Of a DNA stretch of 64,000 nt, positions 44,390 to 54,371 are shown piece after piece (the first letter of the stretch is position 1; each line of letters begins with the position of its first letter). The stretch is from contig NZ_PJAQ01000017.1 in the NCBI RefSeq assembly GCF_002836775.1, forward strand, positions 310,001 to 374,000, given 5' to 3'. The position numbers and the translations under genes were made by a program. The stretch is from Colwellia sp. 12G3 (lineage in GTDB: Bacteria > Pseudomonadota > Gammaproteobacteria > Enterobacterales > Alteromonadaceae). Below the pieces are notes generated by a model. The model was not told the origin of the DNA. It worked only from the letters and a program-made list of their open reading frames with translations, and ran no database searches.

Positions 44390-45922
44390 GTGAAAAAATC
44401 CTTGTTCAACATCACTAATACGGCATTAACTGCGGCACTTAACGCCGAAATTAATACCATTAAAAATGCCTTAACACTTTCAGCGAAAATACTGCCAGTG
44501 AAAAAGGGTACTTTACCCGAACATATATTCAGCCCAATGTCTCATACACCTTGGGCAATGTGGCTCGACTCAGGTAATAGTGACCATGTTGATAGTCGCT
44601 TTGATATATTAGTATGGCAACCCATTGCAACCCTGACGACACAGGGGGTTAGTACCGAGATCTGTTTTCCTGATAAGAGTATTAGTGAAAATAGCAGCGA
44701 TGATCCACTCTTACTGCTTAAGCAACTGCAAGCACAATTATTTACAACCCCAACAACTACCCATGAATTTTTACCTTTTATCGGTGGTGCATTAGGTTAT
44801 TTCGCCTATGATTTGGGTCGTCGATTTGAGCAATTGCCTAGTTTAGCTAAACAAGATATAGATATACCTGACATGGCCGTTGGCCTATATGACCGAGCTG
44901 TTATTTTCGATAAAAACTCAGGGGGTTTTTACTTAATCTGCTCCGAGTCCGAGCGAAGTGAACTTGAGACATCACTTATTAATTCAATATATAGCTCAAA
45001 TGTAACACCTACCAACGAAAAAGCCGGAGCGACTACTGATAATTTTCGTTTAACGAGTAGCTGGCAAGCCAATATGGATAAAGGCAGTTACATTGAAAAA
45101 TTTAATAAAGTCCAAAATTACTTATTGAGCGGTGATTGTTATCAAATTAATTTGGCTCAGCGCTTTAGTGCACAATACCAAGGTGATGAGTTTGAAGCTT
45201 ACTTAGCACTAAAAGAGGCTAATAAAGCCCCTTTTTCTGCTTTTATCCGCTTAGATAATGCGGCCATTTTAAGTGTCTCACCTGAACGATTTTTACAGCT
45301 ATCCCAAGGTAAAGTACAAAGTAAGCCCATTAAAGGCACAATGCCACGCAGTGACAATAAAAGACAAGATGCCAAGAATGCCGAAATATTAAGGCATTCG
45401 AGTAAAGATAATGCTGAAAATTTAATGATTGTTGACCTCTTGCGTAATGACATCAGTAGAAGTTGTCTGGCTGGAACGGTCAAGGTTCCTAAGCTTTTTG
45501 ATATTGAAAGCTTTCCTGCAGTTCACCACTTAGTCAGCACTGTTGAAGGTACTCTCTCTAGCGATAAACATGCTACAGATTTACTTCGTGGTGCTTTTCC
45601 TGGTGGTTCTATTACTGGCGCGCCTAAAATACGCGCCATGGAAATCATCGAAGAGTTAGAGCCACATCGTCGTAGTGTTTACTGTGGTTCAATTGGTTAT
45701 CTTTCCAACTGTGGCAATATGGATACCAGCATAACGATTCGAACCCTAATTTGTCAGCCCAATAAGGGTACTGTAAGCCGCTCTATTAATAACGAGAAAA
45801 CTATTCATTGCTGGGCGGGTGGTGGGCTAGTCGCTGATTCAACTGCACAAAGCGAATACCAAGAAACCTTTGATAAAGTTAATTGCATTTTACCTGTATT
45901 ATCAAAGCTCAATCAGGTGTAG
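44390..45922 (+). CDS. pabB: Aminodeoxychorismate synthase component I
   Basis: The 510-residue chorismate-binding enzyme makes 4-amino-4-deoxychorismate for folate, with glutamine amidotransferase PabA. The C-terminal domain holds GDCYQINLAQRF, PIKGTMPRSDNKRQDAKNAE, ENLMIVDLLRNDISR and GSITGAPKIRAMEIIEELEP. TrpE is less likely because nudL and sdaA follow, as in the E. coli pabB-nudL-sdaA order. The start is GTG at 44390 without a strong Shine-Dalgarno. Confidence 0.92.
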   Translation: MKKSLFNITNTALTAALNAEINTIKNALTLSAKILPVKKGTLPEHIFSPMSHTPWAMWLDSGNSDHVDSRFDILVWQPIATLTTQGVSTEICFPDKSISENSSDDPLLLLKQLQAQLFTTPTTTHEFLPFIGGALGYFAYDLGRRFEQLPSLAKQDIDIPDMAVGLYDRAVIFDKNSGGFYLICSESERSELETSLINSIYSSNVTPTNEKAGATTDNFRLTSSWQANMDKGSYIEKFNKVQNYLLSGDCYQINLAQRFSAQYQGDEFEAYLALKEANKAPFSAFIRLDNAAILSVSPERFLQLSQGKVQSKPIKGTMPRSDNKRQDAKNAEILRHSSKDNAENLMIVDLLRNDISRSCLAGTVKVPKLFDIESFPAVHHLVSTVEGTLSSDKHATDLLRGAFPGGSITGAPKIRAMEIIEELEPHRRSVYCGSIGYLSNCGNMDTSITIRTLICQPNKGTVSRSINNEKTIHCWAGGGLVADSTAQSEYQETFDKVNCILPVLSKLNQV

Positions 45923-46021
45923 GCTTTAGTTAATTCCTTGAGTTAATTCCTTAAGTTAAACCTCTCTAACTAATGTAGCTGTAATTATTACTATTCAATT
46001 TTTCTATTAAAGAGTACGCCA

Positions 46022-46600
46022 ATGACAAAAGATGAATTTTTATTACGCTTTAATTTATTACAATTGGCTGAGTCTGAGCATAACTATCAACATCCTTCAC
46101 CATTAAGATCTGCTGCTGTACTGATCGCGTTAGTTGAGTCCGAAAAGGGTGGCGGCTTACAAGTATTATTAACCAAACGTGCCAGTCACTTAAGACATCA
46201 CCCATCACAAGTGAGTTTCCCCGGCGGTAAAGTTGAAAAAGAAGATACATCGCTAATAGATACTGCGCTGCGAGAAGCTTATGAAGAAATAGGCTTGTCT
46301 CGTGATGCAATAACCGTGGTAGGGCAATTACCGCCTTATCAAACGATTAGTGGTTTTCAAGTTACCCCTATTATTGCTACTGTCACCAGTTCACAGCTTT
46401 ACCAGATGGATAAAAATGAAGTAGCTGAAATATTTCAAGTGCCATTACAGTATTTTTTAACCACGAATGACCACCATGTTTTTGTTGCTCATAAAGGTGG
46501 CAAGCCACACAACGTGCATTTTTTACCTTATAAACACTACAATATCTGGGGTGCTACCGCGGTAATGCTCAAAGATTTAGTCGCTCACATAAGTGAGTAA
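46022..46600 (+). CDS. nudL: Nudix CoA pyrophosphatase-like hydrolase
   Basis: The 192-residue protein has the NudL/UPF0035 signature LLTKRASHLRHHPSQVSFPG directly before the Nudix box (GGKVEKEDTSLIDTALREAYEE). The family hydrolyses CoA to 4'-phosphopantetheine and 3',5'-ADP. It lies 99 bp after pabB and before sdaA, a conserved order. The gap after pabB contains a duplicated 13-base segment (gttaattccttga-like). Confidence 0.93.
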   Translation: MTKDEFLLRFNLLQLAESEHNYQHPSPLRSAAVLIALVESEKGGGLQVLLTKRASHLRHHPSQVSFPGGKVEKEDTSLIDTALREAYEEIGLSRDAITVVGQLPPYQTISGFQVTPIIATVTSSQLYQMDKNEVAEIFQVPLQYFLTTNDHHVFVAHKGGKPHNVHFLPYKHYNIWGATAVMLKDLVAHISE

Positions 46601-46886
46601 TAGTGTGTTTTCCCAATAAAAAATATCTACTAGTGCATTTAGTTTTCTCTTAGTTCAAAATTTTGTTTCTTTATCTGATAACTTTCAGCTAAAATTACCA
46701 ACAACAAAAACCAACCGACGATAATTTCATTATTCCAGTAAAAACCAACTATTATTCGGAAAGCAGCGGTATCGACCATATTTGATATTGCTATAGCTCA
46801 TTTCACTCGAGCTTTCGCTTAAAAATCATTAGGTCTATAATTAAAGAATAGTGTGAATTACATCAGCAGAGCAAAGGTAAAAAAGT

Positions 46887-48263
46887 ATGATCAGTGTATT
46901 TGATATGTTTTCTATTGGCATAGGTCCATCAAGCTCACATACAGTGGGCCCAATGAAAGCGGCGAAACTTTTCGTTGATGAGTTAGTTAACCAAGATGTA
47001 TTAACCAATGTCGACCGCGTTAAGTGTGAACTGTTTGGCTCGTTAGGCCAAACAGGCATTGGTCATGGTACGGGTAAAGCGGTTATTTTAGGCTTTACTG
47101 GACAAACTCCTGAAGGAATTCCTGTTGAATCAATAGAATCAACCTTAGCCGAAGTTGTCGCAAGTCAAAAAATATCTCTTAATGGTACGCATGAAGTGAG
47201 CTTCCCTAAAGATGACGCTATTATTTATCATCGTAAGAAAACATCACCTGCTCATGCAAATGCGATGACTTTATATGCTTATCAAAATAACACCTTATTA
47301 TTAGAGAAAACTTACTACTCAATTGGTGGTGGTTTTATCGTTGAAGACTGTGACTTTGCCCAAGAAAAAGATAAAGCACTGTCTTTGCACACCAATATTA
47401 AACGACCACATGTTTTCAGCTCAGGTGATGAATTATTAGCTTTGGCGAGAACTAAAGGTTTAAGTTTTAGTACTCTCATGATGGATAACGAAAAGTGCTT
47501 AAACAGTGAAACGGAAATTCGCACTAAACTGCTTACTATTTGGCAAGCAATGAAAGACAGTGTTGAGCGCGGAATGTCAACCGAAGGTATCTTACCGGGC
47601 GGTTTAAAATTAGCTCGCCGCGCCCCTGCGCTCTATCGCTCTTTGTTGGTAGAAAAATCTACCGATCCTTTGACCGCAATGGACTGGGTAAATTTATTTG
47701 CGATGGCGGTTAATGAAGAAAATGCTGCAGGTAGTCGCGTAGTTACCGCACCAACAAACGGCGCTGCCGGTATTATTCCAGCCGTACTTTGTTACTACGA
47801 TAAATTCGTTAAGCCGGTGAGTGATGATGATTGTATTCGTTATTTACTTACCGCTGCAGCCATTGGTATTTTATACAAAACCAATGCCTCTATTTCTGGC
47901 GCTGAAGTGGGTTGTCAAGGTGAAGTCGGTGTTGCTTGTTCAATGGCCGCCGGCGCATTAACTGAAATTATGGGTGGTACACCACCGCAAGTAGAAAATG
48001 CCGCTGAAATAGGTATGGAACATAACCTAGGTTTAACTTGCGACCCTGTTGGCGGCTTAGTGCAAGTACCTTGTATTGAACGTAATGCTATGGGCTCAGT
48101 CAAAGCAATTAACGCTTCACGTCTTGCCTTACGCGGTACTGGTACACAAAAAGTTTCTTTAGATAAAGTAATCAAAACCATGTGGGAAACCGGTAATGAT
48201 ATGAAAACTAAATATAAAGAAACGTCACGTGGCGGCTTAGCCGTAAATATTATCGAGTGTTAA
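46887..48263 (+). CDS. sdaA: L-serine ammonia-lyase
   Basis: The 458-residue single-chain enzyme deaminates L-serine to pyruvate with a [4Fe-4S] cluster. C343 (GCQGEVG), C385 (LTCDPVGG) and C396 (VPCIERNA) are the likely ligands and fall where type II enzymes have them. The N-terminal beta domain starts [21 protein letters not shown] 286-bp gap with no clear motif separates it from nudL, so it may have its own promoter. A perfect terminator follows. Confidence 0.95.
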   Translation: MISVFDMFSIGIGPSSSHTVGPMKAAKLFVDELVNQDVLTNVDRVKCELFGSLGQTGIGHGTGKAVILGFTGQTPEGIPVESIESTLAEVVASQKISLNGTHEVSFPKDDAIIYHRKKTSPAHANAMTLYAYQNNTLLLEKTYYSIGGGFIVEDCDFAQEKDKALSLHTNIKRPHVFSSGDELLALARTKGLSFSTLMMDNEKCLNSETEIRTKLLTIWQAMKDSVERGMSTEGILPGGLKLARRAPALYRSLLVEKSTDPLTAMDWVNLFAMAVNEENAAGSRVVTAPTNGAAGIIPAVLCYYDKFVKPVSDDDCIRYLLTAAAIGILYKTNASISGAEVGCQGEVGVACSMAAGALTEIMGGTPPQVENAAEIGMEHNLGLTCDPVGGLVQVPCIERNAMGSVKAINASRLALRGTGTQKVSLDKVIKTMWETGNDMKTKYKETSRGGLAVNIIEC

Positions 48264-48303
48264 AGCGTTTATTAAAACAATAATTTAAACTCATTAATAA
48301 ATC

Positions 48304-48342
48304 AAAAAGCCCCTGTAAGTAATACTTACAGGGGCTTTTTTA
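48304..48342. terminator. Bidirectional terminator after sdaA
   Basis: Arms beginning aaaaagcccctgtaagta and ending in the complementary acaggggctttttt form an 18-bp hairpin, with A and T runs on its two sides. It serves sdaA and the convergent TonB receptor gene. Confidence 0.92.
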
Positions 48343-48366
48343 ACTCTTTTGCTTTTATCTTAAAGA

Positions 48367-50535
48367 CTAAAAATTATATTGATAACCCACTGAAACAGTT
48401 AACGGTTTGCCAACCATCACTGAGCCGTGCATACGGGTAGCCATATAATTTTCATCGAGTAAGTTATCGACACTAAAACGTACTTGCTGATTTTGAGCTA
48501 CATCATAACTGGCAACAAAATCGACCACGGTGTGTGCATCAATATTTTCTGCACTTGCTCCAGTACCCGCTTTACTGCGCATTTCACCGGTGTAACGTAC
48601 TAATACGTTAGTGCGCCATGTGTCACCCGCTAGACCAACCGTGAATTGTAATTGATTTTCAGGTACATAAGGAAATTCATCACCCGCTTCAACGTCGCCC
48701 CAAAAATCAGATTTAAAGCTATTTAAAAACTCGGTTTGTGTATGGGTATAGGTTAAATCGATTGGCATTGAAATAGAGCCAAAATCAACCGCATAACCAG
48801 CTTTAAACTCAACGCCGGAAATTTTTACTTCGCCAGCATTATATTGCTCGCCGATATTATCATCATCACAATTTTGACTCGCAGTACAGTTACCGTGCAT
48901 GTTGTCGTAATCAGATAAAAACAATAATGCTTCAGCATTGAAAGCATTTTTGCCATACCTTGCGCCCAACTCATAGTTAATACTTTCTTCATTGATCACA
49001 TCGGCGTTACCTGGCGATGGTGGCGCAAAACCTTTTTGTACGCCGCCAACCAGTACCAGGTTATCGTTTAGATGATAAGAAATAGCAAGTGAGGGTAACA
49101 CCACATCTAATTCATTTTTAATGTACTTTGGCGCAGTTAAACGTCCAGAGTCATTTTTTCCCCAATCTTCACGTTCTATGGTCATATCTTCGTAGCGAAG
49201 TCCTGCATTGACAACAAACTTACCAATGGTCCATTCATCATGAATAAATAAAGCTAAGGCGCTAGCACTATCAACTCTATTTGAATCAGTACCCGGCAGA
49301 CCTGCATCAGTCAATGTCATATTATAGGCAGAATCTAGTTCATATTGATCAACCCACTGGAAACGATCCATTTCATCTTGATGATAACGCATGCCAAACT
49401 TTACTTGATGGCTATTAAAGTCAGCATCTAATACCGTTTGAATACCTTGTGATAAATAATCACGATTATTGGCTTTAACAGCTACATTAATTGAGCCTGT
49501 TGCCATTTTGTCATGTTCAGCTGCAATTTCAATTCCGCCATTACCTAAATCTTTACCACTAACTTTGCTGGTTTTGTACCAGTTACGGCTAAAGTCATTA
49601 TGATAAATGGTAGTGCCTAAATTGAAACGACTTGATAACTCTATTGCGTGACTTAGCTGTAATTGTAGGTGGTCGTTAGCCATGTTATCTTTTTGTGACG
49701 CTGAATAACGGCTATATGGGTCTGAATTAAAGTCAGCTTCTGTTAAGCCCATATAGGTATCATCTGACTCTTCATCTGAATACTTTACTTTAAATTCAAT
49801 TTCTTGATAGAAAGTTGCGTTGTCATCGGTGTTATAACGCACTTTACCCAGCACATCATTTTTCACAAAACCAGTGTCTTGATCACTATGGTTAATGTTT
49901 TTATAACCATCAGCTTGATAACGAAAAACTTCAAATACCGAGCTTACGTTTTCACCTTTACCACCAATTACGCCGTGCACTTTAGCAAAACCATCTTGCC
50001 CTGCTTGCACACTAACTTGTCCTGCCAATTCTTCTTCAGGGATTTGACGAGATACCATGTTGATTACGCCACCCGTAGTACGAGGACCATACATAGCACT
50101 TGAAGTACCTTTAAGTACCTCGACTTTTTGCATACGGCCCGCCGTGGGGAAGTAATATGCGGAAGGTGCAGCATAAGGCGCTGGTGCGGCCAATACGCCA
50201 TCTTCCATAATTGTTACTTTTTCACTTCGATTTTGACCTGTGCCACGCATGCCAATATTAGCGCGTAAGCCATAGCCATCTTCTTCTAAAACGTAAACAC
50301 CTGGAATAGAAGTTAAGGTACGCATGATATCGGTGTAATCAAATTTTTCTAAATCATCTTGTGATAATTGATGCGCGCTACCAGGAACACTATTGACCGA
50401 AGTGTCACTGCCAAAAATAGTAAATTGTTCATCAACTGAAGCGTCTTTTACCGCTTCGTTAGCAAAAGCATTTGCTGAAATTACGCTGGCAATAACCAAG
50501 CTTATTAGTGTTGGTTTAAAAGATTTAATTGACAC
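48367..50535 (-). CDS. TonB-dependent outer-membrane receptor (FecA-like)
   Basis: From a GTG at 50535 the protein has 722 residues, starting with a signal peptide (VSIKSFKPTLISLVIASVIS, cut after AFA). A plug domain follows (about 35-150; IMRTLTSIPGVYVLEEDGYG, RGTGQNRSEKVTIMEDG, VLKGTSSAMYGPRTTGGVIN), then a 22-strand barrel ending in a C-terminal Phe (VGYQYNF). It resembles Fe(III)-siderophore/dicitrate receptors; the ligand is not certain. GGAG lies 6 bases before the GTG. The frame is open 30 codons further upstream, but that stretch crosses an 11-bp repeat and would bury the signal peptide. Confidence 0.88.
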   Translation of the reverse strand: MSIKSFKPTLISLVIASVISANAFANEAVKDASVDEQFTIFGSDTSVNSVPGSAHQLSQDDLEKFDYTDIMRTLTSIPGVYVLEEDGYGLRANIGMRGTGQNRSEKVTIMEDGVLAAPAPYAAPSAYYFPTAGRMQKVEVLKGTSSAMYGPRTTGGVINMVSRQIPEEELAGQVSVQAGQDGFAKVHGVIGGKGENVSSVFEVFRYQADGYKNINHSDQDTGFVKNDVLGKVRYNTDDNATFYQEIEFKVKYSDEESDDTYMGLTEADFNSDPYSRYSASQKDNMANDHLQLQLSHAIELSSRFNLGTTIYHNDFSRNWYKTSKVSGKDLGNGGIEIAAEHDKMATGSINVAVKANNRDYLSQGIQTVLDADFNSHQVKFGMRYHQDEMDRFQWVDQYELDSAYNMTLTDAGLPGTDSNRVDSASALALFIHDEWTIGKFVVNAGLRYEDMTIEREDWGKNDSGRLTAPKYIKNELDVVLPSLAISYHLNDNLVLVGGVQKGFAPPSPGNADVINEESINYELGARYGKNAFNAEALLFLSDYDNMHGNCTASQNCDDDNIGEQYNAGEVKISGVEFKAGYAVDFGSISMPIDLTYTHTQTEFLNSFKSDFWGDVEAGDEFPYVPENQLQFTVGLAGDTWRTNVLVRYTGEMRSKAGTGASAENIDAHTVVDFVASYDVAQNQQVRFSVDNLLDENYMATRMHGSVMVGKPLTVSVGYQYNF

Positions 50536-50553
50536 CTTTGACTCCGAATATTT

Positions 50554-50582
50554 ATTGAATATTGATTGAATATTGATTGAAT
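50554..50582. repeat. 11-bp direct repeats before the TonB receptor gene
   Basis: attgaatattg occurs twice and is followed by a partial third copy, 19 bp before the likely GTG start. It lies in the leader or promoter. I see no clear Fur box in the wider gap (50536-50922), which is otherwise featureless. Confidence 0.6.
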
Positions 50583-50922
50583 GTTTATATGCGCGCATTA
50601 AATCACGAGTAGTAATACGAATCAATACTATTTATATAAATATTCACAATCGATTACAACTGTTTTATGTCAATTTGATATAGAACAAATAATGCAGAGA
50701 AAAATGCCTATTTAGTTTAATTTGCTTAATATTTAACTCTGCTGCTTTGTCAGAATATAGGATGAATTTTTAAGATGGAGGTGTTTATAGTTTTTGACAG
50801 CATAAGACCAATATAAAGGCAGTTAAGCGATGCATTGGTTCATAAGTATAAAGCTCACTAGCACAAGCTTAACTGAGATCGCACTCTGGTTGACAATCTC
50901 AAGCTATGGCGGATCTAAATTT

Positions 50923-51753
50923 TTATTTTTCAACTGAGCTTGTCGGATAAGTAAATAAAACACGATACTTAGCTTTGAGTCCTTTAGCGTTAAAAGCCGA
51001 TTTGAACATATAAATCCACTGATGAAAGCTAATATAAAATGGATTGTTAGATTTTATTTGACCAATAATGCCATAACGACAAGCACCATTTTTTTCAGCG
51101 TTTTCTTCAACATAAGTGCCAAATAACTTATCCCAAATAATTAATACCCCGGCAAAGTTTCTATCTAGATACGCTTTATTGGTTGAATGATGGACCCGAT
51201 GATGTGAAGGCGTATTAAATACTTGTTCAAACCATCCTAACTTATCAATAATTTCGGTATGAACAAAAAATTGATACGCTAAATTAAGTGCAACCACGGT
51301 AAAAACGGTGTTCGGATCAAAACCGATAATGATCATTGGCATCCAAAAAATCCACATACCCGCGATTGGGTACATTAAGGATTGTCTAAAAGCGGTCGAG
51401 AAATTCATTTTAGTTGAGCTGTGATGGACAACATGCGCAGCCCACAACCAATGTATATGGTGTGACGCTTTATGAAACCAATAATAGAGGAAATCTTGTA
51501 ATATAAAAGCGATGAAAATTGTCACAAAACTGAGTGAGATATCAAACACTGCAAACTGATGTAACCAATAAAAGAAGGGCATCAACAACAATAGTGAAAT
51601 AGCATCCGATGCTTGATGTAAAAGTGCTAAGGCGGTATTCGCCAAACTGTCTTTAATATCATAAAGTTTACGGTGTTTGACAAACTCGTAAATAATAAAG
51701 GCTAAAAATATTGGACTCAGTGCCAATAGAATCACTTCAATGCTCATGCGCAA
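50923..51753 (-). CDS. Sterol desaturase / fatty acid hydroxylase family membrane protein
   Basis: The 276-residue diiron membrane protein has the eight-histidine pattern of the family: HKASHHIHWLWAAHVVHHSS (about 94-113) and HHRVHHSTN (about 183-191), between four hydrophobic helices. Such enzymes hydroxylate or desaturate lipids. The ATG overlaps the stop of the SRPBCC gene by 10 bases, so the pair is coupled. Substrate unknown. Confidence 0.87.
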   Translation of the reverse strand: MRMSIEVILLALSPIFLAFIIYEFVKHRKLYDIKDSLANTALALLHQASDAISLLLLMPFFYWLHQFAVFDISLSFVTIFIAFILQDFLYYWFHKASHHIHWLWAAHVVHHSSTKMNFSTAFRQSLMYPIAGMWIFWMPMIIIGFDPNTVFTVVALNLAYQFFVHTEIIDKLGWFEQVFNTPSHHRVHHSTNKAYLDRNFAGVLIIWDKLFGTYVEENAEKNGACRYGIIGQIKSNNPFYISFHQWIYMFKSAFNAKGLKAKYRVLFTYPTSSVEK

Positions 51754-52223
51754 GTACCTGTTGAATCGCTTCGTGCTACAAAGTGCAGCGCTAATTTTTT
51801 CATCGCATTGTTAATATCACGTCCTACAAAAAATTTTAATAAAATAGAGGGTAACCATTTAGGGCCATTAAACTTAATAATGTAATCAAGTTGTGTGGTA
51901 CTACTATCGAGTGATGTTACTTGAGGTGTTAATTGAGATGTTAAGTGAATATCACCTTGGTGATCTGATACTGGCCAGTTGCCAATAATGCGGTAGCAAA
52001 TATGCTCGTTACTAGCACTAATGATCTCTTCTTCAAAAACTATTTTTCCAATAGATATTTGGCGAACAGCACCTTTACCTCCAATTAACTCACCGTTATT
52101 TTGTGCTTTTATTAAAATTATTTTGGCATTAAAAAATCGATCTAATTGTGCATGATCTAATAAAACTTGGCTTACTTGCGCTACTGGAGCTTCTATTTTC
52201 TGTGTCACTTCAATGGTAATCAT
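51744..52223 (-). CDS. SRPBCC (START-like) lipid-binding protein
   Basis: The protein of 159 residues has the polyketide-cyclase/CoxG-like pattern MITIEVTQKIEAPVAQVSQV with a helix-grip fold and a central beta-sheet. It probably binds a hydrophobic ligand. I prefer the ATG at 52223, which begins at the conserved fold and has GTGAG just upstream; an ATG at 52244 is possible. It is co-translated with the diiron hydroxylase, so it may carry that enzyme's substrate or product. Confidence 0.78.
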   Translation of the reverse strand: MITIEVTQKIEAPVAQVSQVLLDHAQLDRFFNAKIILIKAQNNGELIGGKGAVRQISIGKIVFEEEIISASNEHICYRIIGNWPVSDHQGDIHLTSQLTPQVTSLDSSTTQLDYIIKFNGPKWLPSILLKFFVGRDINNAMKKLALHFVARSDSTGTCA

Positions 52224-52536
52224 AAATCTCACTAAATAATTCATACAAGCGTTTAATTATCTCGATTCAACCAGAGTTATTCTTAAACAACAAGTGTTTC
52301 TTTTTAACTCAATGGAAAACTTAATAAATAAAAAGCAAAGCGAGTACTTTTCTTCTCTACTAATTAGCATAAATACCGCAATTAAATTAGGGTCCATCCT
52401 GCTTATTATCAGCCTTTCATAAGATTCATATGCTAGCAAGTGTCACCATAACCCCTCTTAAAACAGTTTATTACCCGTTTTACCTTGCGATTAATACTAG
52501 AAAAGATAAAGTAAATGCATAAACAGCGGAGTGACT

Positions 52537-53994
52537 ATGAATAAAGACATCGAAATGAAAAATAGTGAAGTAATCAATAGTGATCAATCACTAACGTCTA
52601 TTTTAGAACAGCAAAAATTGGACTATAAATTATCTCCAGCGCCATCTATTCAATATAGAAAAGAGCAATTGATGGCACTTAAAATGGCTTTGTTATCACA
52701 CCAAGAGGCATTAGTGACAGCGCTAGATAAAGATTATGGTCAACGCGCCAAACAAGACAGTTTAATGGCCGATATTTTGCCTTGCGTGATGAATATCAAT
52801 TACACCCTTAAAAACCTTAAAAAATGGTCTAAACCACAACGAAGACATGCAGGGTTATTGTTATCCCCAGCTAAAGTCACTGTGCATTATCAGCCGTTGG
52901 GCGTAATAGGTATCATGGTGCCTTGGAATTTCCCCATCATGTTATCTATAGGACCTTTGATCGGCGTCTTGGCTGCGGGTAATAGAGCCATGATTAAATT
53001 GTCAGAATTTACCCCCGCAACAAATGCGGTGATTACAACCATGCTAAGTACTATTTTTGACACTAAAACCGTTGCCATAGTAGAAGGTGAAGCAGATGTG
53101 GCTGCGACCTTTTCAGCCTTACCTTTTAATCACCTAATATTTACTGGTTCAACCAATATTGGCAGACATGTTATGCGCGCTGCCGCTAACAACTTAACGC
53201 CGGTAACATTAGAATTAGGCGGAAAATCACCGGTAATTATCGCTGATGATATGCCTATTGAAACCGCTGTTGAACGTTTGATATTTGGTAAGTGTTTAAA
53301 TGCAGGGCAAATATGTGTTGCTCCAGATTATATTTTTTGCCCTGAAAGCAAGGTTGATGAACTTATTGCGGCTTATCAAAAACAATTTAAAAATATGTAT
53401 CCTAAGCATTCAAACAACTCAATTGATGAAAATAAAGATTACGCCAATATCATTAATGATGCACAGCACAAACGTTTACTCTCTTGGCTCGATGAGGCGA
53501 TTGATAAAGGAGCTAAGGTAGTTTCAGCGAGTGGCGAAAAAATTAACCGCTCAACTCGCCAACTTCCAACACAATTAATTACCCAAGTGACAGATGATAT
53601 GCAATTAATGCAGGAAGAGATATTTGGTCCGCTATTGCCAATAATGCCGTATAAGGATTTAGACAAAGTTATTGATTATATTAATGACCGCCCTCGCCCT
53701 TTGGCTTTATATATCATGAGTTTTGACAAAACAACACAGCAATTATTGCTTGATAAAACTCACTCAGGTGGCGTTTGTATTAACGACACCATTATGCACG
53801 TTGCTGCTGATGATGCACCTTTTGGTGGTGTTGGCGATTCAGGCATGGGCCATTATCATGGTAAAGAAGGATTTTTAACTTTTTCAAAAGCAAAGACTGT
53901 TCTAGCACAGGGCAAAATAAATATGGGCAAGTTGGTACACCCTCCTTACGACAGTTTTATTCAAAAGTTGATGCTGAAACTGTTTATGCGTTAA
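52537..53994 (+). CDS. Coniferyl aldehyde dehydrogenase-type aldehyde dehydrogenase
   Basis: The 485-residue NAD(P)-dependent dehydrogenase has the catalytic C260 (AGQICVAPDYIF), E226 (TLELGGKSP), the Rossmann signature FTGSTNIGRHV and the N-terminal VPWNFPIML. The short class 3 form with a membrane-associating C-terminus (KLMLKLFMR) matches CalB-like enzymes, which also oxidise fatty aldehydes. The ATG at 52537 has GGAG five bases upstream; a GTG two codons earlier is the alternative. It is divergent from the hydroxylase/SRPBCC pair, suggesting a shared lipid-aldehyde theme. Confidence 0.87.
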   Translation: MNKDIEMKNSEVINSDQSLTSILEQQKLDYKLSPAPSIQYRKEQLMALKMALLSHQEALVTALDKDYGQRAKQDSLMADILPCVMNINYTLKNLKKWSKPQRRHAGLLLSPAKVTVHYQPLGVIGIMVPWNFPIMLSIGPLIGVLAAGNRAMIKLSEFTPATNAVITTMLSTIFDTKTVAIVEGEADVAATFSALPFNHLIFTGSTNIGRHVMRAAANNLTPVTLELGGKSPVIIADDMPIETAVERLIFGKCLNAGQICVAPDYIFCPESKVDELIAAYQKQFKNMYPKHSNNSIDENKDYANIINDAQHKRLLSWLDEAIDKGAKVVSASGEKINRSTRQLPTQLITQVTDDMQLMQEEIFGPLLPIMPYKDLDKVIDYINDRPRPLALYIMSFDKTTQQLLLDKTHSGGVCINDTIMHVAADDAPFGGVGDSGMGHYHGKEGFLTFSKAKTVLAQGKINMGKLVHPPYDSFIQKLMLKLFMR

Positions 53995-54022
53995 TGTCGT
54001 TAATGTCGTTAATGTCGTTAAG
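53989..54022. repeat. 9-bp tandem repeat at a stop codon
   Basis: cgttaatgt is present three times plus a partial copy, starting in the last sense codon of the aldehyde dehydrogenase gene. The first unit contains the TAA stop, so changes in copy number would not alter the protein. Confidence 0.8.
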
Positions 54023-54044
54023 TATGATTAGGTAAACAAGTAAT

Positions 54045-54075
54045 AAAAAGGCCACTCTATTGAAGTGGCCTTTTT
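54045..54075. terminator. Terminator after the aldehyde dehydrogenase
   Basis: Perfect 12-bp arms aaaaaggccact (54045-54056) and agtggccttttt (54064-54075) with a 7-base loop form an intrinsic terminator usable from both sides. Confidence 0.92.
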
Positions 54076-54103
54076 ACGTTCATAACTAAAAATTATTAAT
54101 GAT

Positions 54104-54371
54104 TATACCAAGTTGATTAAGTTCTTTCCCACTCAGCGAGAATTAAAAGGCTTAGAGGCAAGGCATTGATTGAAGATAATGGTTATTCCCTTGTCAAAAT
54201 CAATAACGCAGCATGTAAACCTTTTAAACTCGCCCTCTGGGAGCTTTCTCGATGTTCACTAACATCGTTAAGTTTATTTGATTTAGAATGACTAAACCGA
54301 AACAAATTTTCCTTGTTATTGAACATCGAGCAGAGCTCTGAGTTGGGAAGAAATTTAATCAAATTGGTATT
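54104..54371. repeat. Structured intergenic repeat element, copy 2
   Basis: The element of about 268 bp is bounded by 33-base imperfect inverted repeats (54104-54136 with 54338-54371). Inside are a stem pairing 54136-54150 with 54220-54233, a conserved hairpin (54165-54204) and a stem pairing 54248-54263 with 54315-54330 (15 of 16). Its core matches copy 1, but the outer and inner stem sequences are different while still paired. Its right end runs into the thyA stop codon, and the same three bases (tta) flank its left end, as a target duplication would. Confidence 0.8.

Noticed and set aside
50536..50625. Thirty-codon upstream extension of the TonB receptor
   Set aside because: It would place the signal peptide 30 residues inside the protein and crosses an 11-bp direct repeat; the GTG at 50535 has a good ribosome-binding site.
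52257..52439. Sixty-codon minus-strand frame between the SRPBCC and aldehyde dehydrogenase genes
   Set aside because: No Shine-Dalgarno, no family features, and it fills a divergent promoter region.
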